DNA of 42,866 bases, taken from positions 1 through 42,866 of the IMG/VR virus record IMGVR_UViG_3300038678_000052, one strand, 5' to 3'. Shown here one piece after another: positions 37,503 through 42,866 of this stretch (position 1 is the stretch's first letter; each line of letters starts with the position of its first letter). The notes below the pieces were generated by a model. That model saw only the letters and a program-made list of their open reading frames with translations. It searched no databases and had not been told where the DNA came from. The DNA comes from a virus. The translations under genes were made by a program, and so were the position numbers.

Positions 37503-37682
37503 TTACATACCCGACCCTTCGTGATCCTTGAGCTTTTCCGCACATCCGATAACTACAACATCAAACAGCTTTTGCTTGTTCTTGTGCCAGCTGATTAGCG
37601 TCTGAAGGCTCTGCCCTGTCATCTCTGAAACTTGAGTCAGAGTGTAAAGCCCTGCCTTCTTTGCTTGTTGCGATGGCGTCAT
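37503..37682 (-). CDS. Small helical DNA-binding-like protein, 59 aa
   Basis: ATG at 37682-37680; TAA at 37505-37503, just before element B. Sequence MTPSQQAKKAGLYTLTQVSE then MTGQSLQTLISWHKNKQKLF and DVVVIGCAEKL. This is a helix-turn-helix-like pattern known as a small phage family (MTPKQQAKxAGLxSLxEVSExxGxSxQTLxNWHKNKPxLF). Probably binds DNA. Confidence 0.75.
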   Translation of the reverse strand: MTPSQQAKKAGLYTLTQVSEMTGQSLQTLISWHKNKQKLFDVVVIGCAEKLKDHEGSGM

Positions 37683-37695
37683 GATGTGCCCCTTC

Positions 37696-37914
37696 CTAGT
37701 ATGAAGCGTTCAGCTTGTAGACGGTGTCCATAATTGTAATTGTGTAACCGCCATCTGATTGGGTAGATGAGTATTTATCTACAACACTAAAAACCCCTGA
37801 TTTTACTAATGAATGCGCTGCATCGCTGCCCCGTGCGCCTGTAGATACTCGGCCGCCATTCGGGCCTTGTCCATGGCAACGCGAGACACTGATTGATTTG
37901 TTTGCCATGCTCAT
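37696..37914 (-). CDS. Possible protein, 72 aa, overlapping frame
   Basis: Reads MSMANKSISVSRCHGQGPNG and later SVVDKYSSTQSDGGYTITIM. Gly/Ser-rich N-terminus, strand-like C-terminus. No Shine-Dalgarno is evident, but it overlaps the frame at 37787-37960 and could be coupled to it. Only one of the two may be real over their shared 125 nt. Confidence 0.4.
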   Translation of the reverse strand: MSMANKSISVSRCHGQGPNGGRVSTGARGSDAAHSLVKSGVFSVVDKYSSTQSDGGYTITIMDTVYKLNASY

Positions 37915-37960
37915 TGCTATTTGCTATTTGAATTAGTTTCTCTTGAGTCTTTGTGCGCAT
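37787..37960 (-). CDS. Possible first gene after internal promoter, 57 aa
   Basis: From ATG at 37960 (MRTKTQEKLIQIANSNEHGK), with GGAG 9 nt upstream and about 25 nt after a predicted transcription start. The N-terminal 25 residues look like a genuine helix; the C-terminal part (WTRPEWRPSIYRRTGQRCSA) is basic and may be a shadow of the other frame. A short regulator or leader peptide is possible. Confidence 0.4.
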   Translation of the reverse strand: MRTKTQEKLIQIANSNEHGKQINQCLALPWTRPEWRPSIYRRTGQRCSAFISKIRGF

Positions 37961-37994
37961 TTTGCTTTGCTCCAATTCCTTAGTTGACGAAGCT

Positions 37995-38022
37995 ATTATG
38001 TCAAACTATTGGAAGGATGCAA
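37995..38022 (-). promoter_or_regulatory. Internal leftward promoter, extended -10 type
   Basis: On the minus strand -35 TTGCAT (38022-38017), 16-bp spacer, then TG-A-CATAAT with the TGn extension (-10 at 38000-37995). It is the third promoter in this genome with TG one base before the -10. It is placed just before the small genes at 37.5-37.96 kb. Confidence 0.6.
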
Positions 38023-38074
38023 TGATTACTTTAGATTATTTGCCTTTTATAGGGCCATTACCATGACTCCGTAA

Positions 38075-38281
38075 TTAAAATAGAACAGTTTTAAAGGCCC
38101 ACCCTAATATCAAAATCAAACCTGCTCCCAAGCCGAATATCACTAGCAACATGAGATGAAGAGCTATTCCGAGCGCTAAGCTTTTGTAATATGTATACTC
38201 ATCAGCCATGGCTGGTATAGCCACAAAGACATAAAAACCTGTTAGTACGATCCATGCAGCAATATCTTCTACCCCACTCAT
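38075..38281 (-). CDS. Small membrane protein, 68 aa
   Basis: MSGVEDIAAWIVLTGFYVFV is the first hydrophobic helix, LALGIALHLMLLVIFGLGAG with ILILGWAFKTVLF gives a second. The loop carries DEYTYYKS. The ATG overlaps the upstream stop by one base. No family recognised. Confidence 0.65.
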   Translation of the reverse strand: MSGVEDIAAWIVLTGFYVFVAIPAMADEYTYYKSLALGIALHLMLLVIFGLGAGLILILGWAFKTVLF

Positions 38282-38661
38282 TATCCTTGCTCCTCGTTAA
38301 GCGGGGGTGATGGCAATGGATGCTCCTTGGGGTTGCCGATTCCTACCTCTCTCTCAGGCCCGCAAGCATCAAATAGCGTCCAGCTATTTTTATCCAGGTA
38401 TTCATACATTGCCCCCTGTGGCCTCATGCCTCTACGCCTAGCGCAATAAAGCAGACAGCCATCATCTCCAGCATCAACAATGGACTTCTCTAAATCATTA
38501 AATGAATCTTGGGTTAGTTCTTCTGCATCAGCAGACCCCCAGTAGAAAGCATCGTTACAAAGAACAGTGAAATTTAGAGATTCATCCCAGAAAATATCAC
38601 CATCCCATAGCTCATGCTCTGCAATAAGTTTAAGAATGCTTCTGATAAACGTGTTGCTCAT
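38281..38661 (-). CDS. Hypothetical protein, 126 aa
   Basis: Starts MSNTFIRSILKLIAEHELWD. An alpha/beta protein with LNFTVLCNDAFYWGSADAEE, then LYCARRRGMRPQGAMYEYLD and a Pro-rich tail. Short early phage proteins with the same WGxADxEE..(...)L..YCARxRGMRPQGAxYxYL blocks occur in several phages; function unknown. Confidence 0.7.
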   Translation of the reverse strand: MSNTFIRSILKLIAEHELWDGDIFWDESLNFTVLCNDAFYWGSADAEELTQDSFNDLEKSIVDAGDDGCLLYCARRRGMRPQGAMYEYLDKNSWTLFDACGPEREVGIGNPKEHPLPSPPLNEEQG

Positions 38662-38909
38662 TTCACCACCTCCATATCTGCTATGAAGTCTGCCAGATCA
38701 TCACTCAGGCATGAATATTTAGATCCTATATTGTCCTCAAGATATAACGCTAATGATTTAGCATGAGACAAAGGCTCATCCTTTGCAGCCTCAAGCTCTC
38801 TAATCCGATCCACCATTTCAGATACAAGATTCGCAGAAATAACCATATTCATTCCGCGCTTCTCAACTGCTGTTGTATATGCGGTGTCTAGTCCTATGAT
38901 TTTGCTCAT
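38658..38909 (-). CDS. Hypothetical protein, 83 aa
   Basis: I chose ATG at 38909 (MSKIIGLDTAYTTAVEKRGM) because GAGG lies 8 nt upstream, against only 2 nt for the GTG at 38915. A helical charged middle (LVSEMVDRIRELEAAKDEPL) leads to an acidic end. No family. Confidence 0.65.
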   Translation of the reverse strand: MSKIIGLDTAYTTAVEKRGMNMVISANLVSEMVDRIRELEAAKDEPLSHAKSLALYLEDNIGSKYSCLSDDLADFIADMEVVK

Positions 38910-38911
38910 TA

Positions 38912-40507
38912 TCACATCCTCACTGCTTTAAGTATTACAACGTCAACAGACGCACCTTTGAATTGATTTTCATGCGCTTGCGACCAGGTAATATTCATGC
39001 CCGGCAAGACATCTTTACCCGCTGCGCTGGAAGGTAGAATCGCAACCAGTACCCCGTCAGTTTTCAGCATGCTTGCTGCGCGTTCGATATGCGCTTGCCA
39101 CCGACCTTGACTGTAAGGAGGATTCATAACGATGCGGTCAAAATATATTGTAGATTTCCACTCCAAAAAATCAGCCTGCACAACGTAATGACCTTTTTGA
39201 TCCAAAGCTCGACAATGCAGTTCACTAACTTCGACGCATGTGACCGAATCGCAAACAACCATGTGATCCGCCAGCCCCCCGATTCCTGCTGACGGCTCAA
39301 GACAGTCGTGAGTCTCGTTAATACTGGCAATCTCAACAGCTTCTTTCGCGATATGTTCAGGAGTTGGGTAAAACTGGTGGCTTTTTTGATCAGGGATGCA
39401 GCCAGAGCAAATAATATCTTTGATAACCGGCATAACGTCGTATGAGAACTCAAACCACGAAGCACCTTTTTGCGTAAATTTCACGCCGCCTAGTAAGGCC
39501 AACACTTCTACGGCCTCAGCCAATACGTGCTTGTCTTTGTCTCCGTAATAAAACTGAAGCGAGTTTTTGTTTGTTGTTAGCGGTTCGATCTCTTCAAAGC
39601 CCCGGCCCATCTTATTTGTCCGCATTTGCTTCATACCGCCGAGCATATTAAGAACAGCAAACGGGAGCGGCTTATCCATTAGCGTGTATTCACGTTTCTT
39701 GCGCGCTGGCTTCTGCCTGAATCTTGACGGGATTGCAGACGGGTGCAAATGGGCCATAACTTGATTAAGGCGCCACGCCATATCTGGATGAACTTCTAAG
39801 TGAGCATTACCGTTTAAATAACAACGGACTCTCAGCGCGCCGCCATCCACAGTTACCCAGTCGCCCCGATGATATGTTCGAGCATGCTCTACAAGCTGAT
39901 TGCTTGAGTTATAACCTGGCTCATCACGGCCCATAAATTTAGCAATCACTGTGCGAAGATCATTAACTTGACCAGTTTTATCACGCCCATAACTACCCCA
40001 GCTGTCAGTCACGCCAGTTAAGATCATGCGCTTGCTGAAACCCTCTGGCTGATTTGTTATATGCGCCTTACTCAGCGATTGAAATATGCCGTCTACTTTC
40101 TCGGCAAGGAAGTCCATGCGCTGAGAGAGAAGACTGCTAAGAGTTGACCTGACTGTGGCTTCCTCAAAATCTGGAGTTTCCATTTTTGTGATGGACTCGA
40201 ACCATTCCTCGCGTCGTTTTGACGGCATGAAATCAAGCACGTCAGTTAGATCAAGCGCGATTTTCCAGAAGTTCGAATTTAGAGCGCTAATAGCTGGCTT
40301 TGCGTCAAAACTAGGCGCCTCACGATGCCTACCATCAATATTTGACCCAGTTATGAAGTATCCGAGCGCAGCCCCGAAGTCTTTACCCTGAGTGTACTCA
40401 GCGGCCCGCTCAATACTTCCGAGACTGGATTTATACCGGTCTATCAGGCCGTCTACCATGTCGATATTTGATGGTGCGAAAAACTCTGCTGATTCCAGAT
40501 CGCTCAT
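38912..40507 (-). CDS. DUF4942 / N6-adenine DNA methyltransferase fusion
   Basis: A 531-residue protein. Residues 1-330 carry the DUF4942 region (IDGLIDRYKSSLGSIERAAE-like start, FWKIALDLTDVLDFMPSKRR, LMDKPLPFAVLNMLGGMKQM). Residues 330-531 are a gamma-type methyltransferase: motif I LEPSAGIGG near 403-411, acidic VEVSELH near 438, catalytic NPPY at 462-465, and VLVAILPSSAAGK. It should modify adenine. No restriction partner is present. It lies in the replication block, overlapping the next upstream gene by 4 nt. Confidence 0.87.
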   Translation of the reverse strand: MSDLESAEFFAPSNIDMVDGLIDRYKSSLGSIERAAEYTQGKDFGAALGYFITGSNIDGRHREAPSFDAKPAISALNSNFWKIALDLTDVLDFMPSKRREEWFESITKMETPDFEEATVRSTLSSLLSQRMDFLAEKVDGIFQSLSKAHITNQPEGFSKRMILTGVTDSWGSYGRDKTGQVNDLRTVIAKFMGRDEPGYNSSNQLVEHARTYHRGDWVTVDGGALRVRCYLNGNAHLEVHPDMAWRLNQVMAHLHPSAIPSRFRQKPARKKREYTLMDKPLPFAVLNMLGGMKQMRTNKMGRGFEEIEPLTTNKNSLQFYYGDKDKHVLAEAVEVLALLGGVKFTQKGASWFEFSYDVMPVIKDIICSGCIPDQKSHQFYPTPEHIAKEAVEIASINETHDCLEPSAGIGGLADHMVVCDSVTCVEVSELHCRALDQKGHYVVQADFLEWKSTIYFDRIVMNPPYSQGRWQAHIERAASMLKTDGVLVAILPSSAAGKDVLPGMNITWSQAHENQFKGASVDVVILKAVRM

Positions 40508-41160
40508 TCCTTTTCTCCTTTCATCATTTCGATTGCCACGAACTCAGCCACGTTTTTTGCTTGCTTAATATCTTTATCGTTCTCGCCTATATAAGGCCGC
40601 GCAAGCAGGAATTTATGTCTAGGGGTATCCTTTATCGCCTCCAGCCTTGAACGCAGCGCTGGTGTACTTGTAGGTCTAGCTAGACCTATTGTGAATGGCT
40701 GGCATGGGTCAACATCGTGTTTAATCATGATGCTAATCTCATGATCGGTATAATCTCCGCTCAACGCCCTGGCTTTCCATTCCGGCAATAGCTGCAAACA
40801 TTCCTCGGCTCGCTGCCTCAAGTGGAAGCTGTCCCCACTGGCTAGGCTCATCGTTCCAATCTGAATGCAGCACAGTATTCCGAGTGGAGTTTGCTTCAGT
40901 CTTGCCGCGGCAATAATTCCATCGTTTGTAATCCCGCCGCCCTCAAGGTGAAAAACAATGTTGGCTACCTTTGGAAAAAACGGCCCATGCTTATCATCTT
41001 GGATATGCTTATTCGCCGCGTGCCTAACCTGCTCAATGCTGAATCTCTCAAGCGCAGCAAAGTAAATCCCTAGAACGCCTTGAGATAATTCAGGCTTGTC
41101 GTAATAACCCGCCATATCATCGAATAGTTTTTTAAAGCTTTGCTTGTCCTGATTATCCAT
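40504..41160 (-). CDS. Replication-associated protein (helicase-loader-like)
   Basis: A 218-residue protein. FKKLFDDMAGYYDKPELSQG, YFAALERFSIEQVRHAANKH and GPFFPKVANIVFHLEGG match a family encoded next to DUF1376 genes in many phages, in the position of lambda P. The remainder (RQRAEECLQLLPEWKARALS, RPTSTPALRSRLEAIKDTPR) is helical. A role as helicase loader is inferred from position only. Overlaps the DUF1376 gene by 8 nt. Confidence 0.7.
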   Translation of the reverse strand: MDNQDKQSFKKLFDDMAGYYDKPELSQGVLGIYFAALERFSIEQVRHAANKHIQDDKHGPFFPKVANIVFHLEGGGITNDGIIAAARLKQTPLGILCCIQIGTMSLASGDSFHLRQRAEECLQLLPEWKARALSGDYTDHEISIMIKHDVDPCQPFTIGLARPTSTPALRSRLEAIKDTPRHKFLLARPYIGENDKDIKQAKNVAEFVAIEMMKGEKE

Positions 41161-42013
41161 CGCTGACTAACTCCCCTTCGATATCGTTTGAATTGCTTTG
41201 CATGCCAAAGAATTCCTCAAAGCCTTCATTAGGATCGGCCGCTTTCCTGTTAGCAGAAATAAACCGATCAATGTTTTCAGGCTTCAGGATTATGTGTAGC
41301 CCGTCATAACGCTGATTTCGGTCGTTCTTCCCCATGTTGTGAGGAGTAACGCTACAGCCGAGAATTGCTTGATATAGGTCTGCAACTGAATAACCTGTCT
41401 TCAGGGCGGAGTTGATTAATTTCTTTCGCTTGTCGTCAAGCTTGGCTGTCTTGTGATTCATGATCCGCTGCCAACATTCAAATACTTCGCGTGCTGGCGT
41501 GGTCGTATTCTCTTGAGAATCGACAAGGGGTTTAACTTGGTTACTGGTTACTGGTTCTTGGTTCTTGGTTCTTGGTTCTTGGTTAGCTTGCAATCCGGTT
41601 ATTGCTGGGGTGGGGCTGGGTTCTTCTGGGTTAGCTAAATTAACCGGCTGGGTTTCTTTGGGTTCCTGTTGGGTTAGGTCTGGGTTAGTGCTGGGTTTCT
41701 TTGGCCTTCCGCCTTTCTTCCCGTTAACCCTTGCTGTATCTGCCTTTGAGTGATACACGGCTATTTCTTCATTGGCTCTCTTGTTGATCCACCCGCCATC
41801 TTCAAGAAAAAAGAAGTCTTCGAGAATTTGAGCAACCTCATCAGAATATTCGCGCATACCGATAACCCTGGCTACATTTTTAGGGTCTTTAGGTAATGGT
41901 GATTCTTGAAGATAGTAATGGTCGAGAAGCCGTCTATAGGCTAAATCTTCCATCAGCGATAGATAGCCGGTGTGGCTATGGTAATCGCCTATATTGAACT
42001 GGTAATAAAACAT
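41153..42013 (-). CDS. DUF1376 replication initiator-like protein (lambda O analogue)
   Basis: A 286-residue protein. Residues 1-105 are DUF1376: YQFNIGDYHSHTGYLSLMED, LAYRRLLDHYYLQESPLPKD and NKRANEEIAVYHSKADTARV. This is a winged-helix-like unit common in phage replication proteins. Residues 105-180 are a low-complexity Pro/Gln/Asn/Thr linker whose DNA carries phased repeats (41539-41697). The C-terminal 100 residues (VFECWQRIMNHKTAKLDDKR, LYQAILGCSVTPHNM) match phage replisome-organiser C-domains. GAGGAAA precedes the ATG. Confidence 0.82.
   Translation of the reverse strand: MFYYQFNIGDYHSHTGYLSLMEDLAYRRLLDHYYLQESPLPKDPKNVARVIGMREYSDEVAQILEDFFFLEDGGWINKRANEEIAVYHSKADTARVNGKKGGRPKKPSTNPDLTQQEPKETQPVNLANPEEPSPTPAITGLQANQEPRTKNQEPVTSNQVKPLVDSQENTTTPAREVFECWQRIMNHKTAKLDDKRKKLINSALKTGYSVADLYQAILGCSVTPHNMGKNDRNQRYDGLHIILKPENIDRFISANRKAADPNEGFEEFFGMQSNSNDIEGELVSDG
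41539..41587. repeat. Seven tandem heptamers GGTTNNN
   Basis: Consecutive 7-mers on the plus strand: GGTTACT twice, GGTTCTT four times, GGTTAGC once, no gaps. They lie inside the linker-coding part of the DUF1376 gene, next to the phased YTGGGTT set. Confidence 0.85.
41616..41697. repeat. Helically phased YTGGGTT iterons, candidate replication origin
   Basis: YTGGGTT occurs on the plus strand at 41616, 41626, 41648, 41658, 41669, 41680 and 41691. Spacings are 10, 22, 10, 11, 11 and 11 bp, i.e. one helical turn or two, so all copies face one side of the helix. The gap of 22 contains an AT-rich AGCTAAATTAACC. Iterons inside the initiator gene are the arrangement of lambda ori in O. Confidence 0.65.
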
Positions 42014-42064
42014 GCTATAATTTCCTCGTAACTCTGGTTGGTTACATTTCCTTGTTTCGATCTT

Positions 42065-42101
42065 GCCGCTTATTTCCTCCTCCGGTTTAAGCGGCTTTTT
42101 T
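42065..42101 (+). terminator. Plus-strand hairpin with T-run
   Basis: GCCGCTTA (42065-42072) and TAAGCGGC (42088-42095) form a perfect 8-bp stem with a 15-nt loop, followed by TTTTTT on the plus strand. It has the form of a terminator for rightward transcripts, but no rightward gene is known here. On the leftward mRNA the loop would expose GGAGGAGG. The stretch 42014-42086 holds no gene. Confidence 0.45.
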
Positions 42102-42233
42102 ATTTCTTTCTAAAAGAGCTTCCTCTAATAGCCTTGAAACAATATTACTTAGGCTGCGCTTTTCAATTCCAGCTAAAATCTTAGCCGCAGCTATAACCTC
42201 CTTCGGTACTGAAACACTTAGTCGCTCCGTCAC
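42087..42233 (-). CDS. Ribbon-helix-helix regulator, 48 aa
   Basis: GTG at 42233-42231 with AGAGGGGA upstream; TAA at 42089-42087. The product begins MTERLSVSVPKEVIAAAKIL and continues KRSLSNIVSRLLEEALLERN: a beta strand (RLSVSVP) and two helices with the SxSxIVxxLLEEAL pattern of MetJ/Arc-type proteins. It is the first gene after the promoter at 42263-42271, so autoregulation is likely. Confidence 0.78.
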   Translation of the reverse strand: MTERLSVSVPKEVIAAAKILAGIEKRSLSNIVSRLLEEALLERNKKAA

Positions 42234-42262
42234 CCTTATCCCCTCTTATTAATTTATGCCTA

Positions 42263-42271
42263 ATTATACCA
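42263..42271 (-). promoter_or_regulatory. Leftward promoter of the replication block, extended -10 type
   Basis: On the minus strand TG-G-TATAAT (TATAAT at 42268-42263, TG at 42271-42270). No good -35 at 16-18 bp. It lies between a terminator and the RHH gene. Confidence 0.68.
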
Positions 42272-42280
42272 ACATATAGA

Positions 42281-42303
42281 CAAAATAAAAGCCCCGAAGG
42301 GCT
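42281..42303 (-). terminator. Rho-independent terminator with TTCG tetraloop
   Basis: On the minus strand AGCCC-TTCG-GGGCT followed by TTTATTTTG. The TTCG loop makes the stem very stable. It ends the operon that begins at the Cro-like gene and crosses the circle junction. Confidence 0.87.
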
Positions 42304-42316
42304 AATATCTATTCTT

Positions 42317-42478
42317 CTATTTAATCATGGTTTTTATAAATTCAGCAAAGTCTGCGACAACACCAAGACCTAACAATATGCCAGCAAACAGCCCTACAGT
42401 ATTGCTCACTTCTAGATGCCCTGGGGATGCTATGCCTTCAGCTATAATTATCGATGACAATAATATAAACGATCTCAT
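42317..42478 (-). CDS. Small membrane protein, 53 aa
   Basis: ATG at 42478-42476 with GGAGGGG just upstream; TAG at 42319-42317. MRSFILLSSIIIAEGIASPG is one hydrophobic segment, and SNTVGLFAGILLGLGVVADF a second, with a short basic tail. Last gene before the terminator. No family recognised. Confidence 0.6.
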   Translation of the reverse strand: MRSFILLSSIIIAEGIASPGHLEVSNTVGLFAGILLGLGVVADFAEFIKTMIK

Positions 42479-42480
42479 CC

Positions 42481-42696
42481 CTACCCCTCCTTCTCTATCA
42501 GATAATCGACATAAGCCTTAGCGCGCTGCTCTGTAGCGAACCTTTCCGGCTTAGACGGATTAGGACCAGCCGCGTCTACTGTTATCTTGATTAGGCTGTA
42601 GCTGTCGCCCATGTCAGGTGATAGCCAGAACGTGCCTCCTGGAACATCTAAGCTCTGCTGGCCGGATTGGTCGTGGCATTCCCATTCATAGATCAT
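42481..42696 (-). CDS. Hypothetical protein, 71 aa
   Basis: I chose ATG at 42696 (MIYEWECHDQSGQQSLDVPG) because it overlaps the upstream stop as ATGA; the longer frame is a shadow of the junction gene. Residues 20-50 form strands (GTFWLSPDMGDSYSLIKITV), the end is a helix (RFATEQRAKAYVDYLIEKEG). No family recognised. Confidence 0.65.
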   Translation of the reverse strand: MIYEWECHDQSGQQSLDVPGGTFWLSPDMGDSYSLIKITVDAAGPNPSKPERFATEQRAKAYVDYLIEKEG

Positions 42697-42866
42697 TGTT
42701 GCTCCGTGTGCTGGCCAGCATCGGTTATGGTTTCTTCGTCCAGCATGAACATAGGCCAATCACCAAACGTTCTAAAGCCATTGTTTTTCCCATATCGTCT
42801 ACCACACTCGCTAATGAGCATGGTTTTTGTTTCTCGCAATCTAACTTTGCGCTTGTAGCCGTCTCT
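42693..42866 (-). CDS. Hypothetical protein spanning the circle junction (C-terminal part)
   Basis: The C-terminal end of the gene described at 1-172. Bases 42740-42866 repeat 1-127; the unique part 42739-42693 encodes EETITDAGQHTEQQ and the TGA stop. Seen alone, this edge copy lacks its start codon. Confidence 0.68.
   Translation of the reverse strand, partial: RDGYKRKVRLRETKTMLISECGRRYGKNNGFRTFGDWPMFMLDEETITDAGQHTEQQ
42740..42866. repeat. Terminal direct repeat, right copy (circular overlap)
   Basis: Exact copy of 1-127; see the left copy. Confidence 0.9.

Overview
The window is the essentially complete genome of a tailed phage, assembled as a circle. Bases 1-127 are repeated exactly at 42740-42866, so the unit is 42,739 bp and the ends join inside a small gene. 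The virion genes describe a contractile-tailed (myovirus) particle with a Mu-type tail and baseplate: sheath, tube, gp37-like terminator, gp43/44/45/46/47/48-like baseplate genes. There is no transposase, integrase, partition system or long CI-type repressor. NinB, NinG, a Rad52-type annealing protein and a DUF1376 replication protein suggest a gammaproteobacterial host, perhaps aquatic; this is inference from gene content, and the genus cannot be read from the sequence.

Layout. (1) About 1995-2147 is a divergent control region beside a 65-residue Cro-like helix-turn-helix gene. (2) The rightward operon 2148-6331 holds small genes, a pentapeptide-repeat protein, a Rad52-like annealing protein and a long coiled-coil partner. 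(3) A leftward operon runs from 1994 through the circle junction to a terminator at 42281-42303. It carries two tandem GIY-YIG-domain genes, a decayed duplicate of the Cro-like gene and several tiny genes. (4) A second leftward block runs from an extended -10 promoter at 42263-42271 to a terminator at 32173-32199. It encodes a ribbon-helix-helix protein, replication proteins (with iteron-like repeats inside the DUF1376 gene), a DUF4942-adenine methyltransferase, a cytosine-C5 methyltransferase with a second gene overprinted in another frame, an SSB-like protein, NinB and NinG. (5) The late operon starts at an extended -10 promoter at 32114-32122, has a structured leader of about 200 nt, and runs leftward through terminase, portal, head, connector, tail, baseplate, fibre and lysis genes to 6328. 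There it meets the end of the rightward operon with a 4-nt overlap.

How it works together: the early blocks give recombination-dependent replication (annealing protein, SSB, NinB/NinG, replication proteins) and DNA modification with no cognate nuclease, probably protection against host restriction. The late block builds the particle. A hairpin terminator after the capsid-proximal genes probably tunes stoichiometry, and a -1 frameshift makes the long tail assembly chaperone.

The points most worth a second look are the overprinted gene inside the cytosine methyltransferase, two 57-bp elements resembling integron attC sites (one ending a 329-bp cassette-like unit), helically phased iterons inside the replication gene, the structured late leader, and a 12-nt perfect complement of the 16S rRNA 3' end. 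At least ten genes under 60 codons were found by hand translation and are listed.
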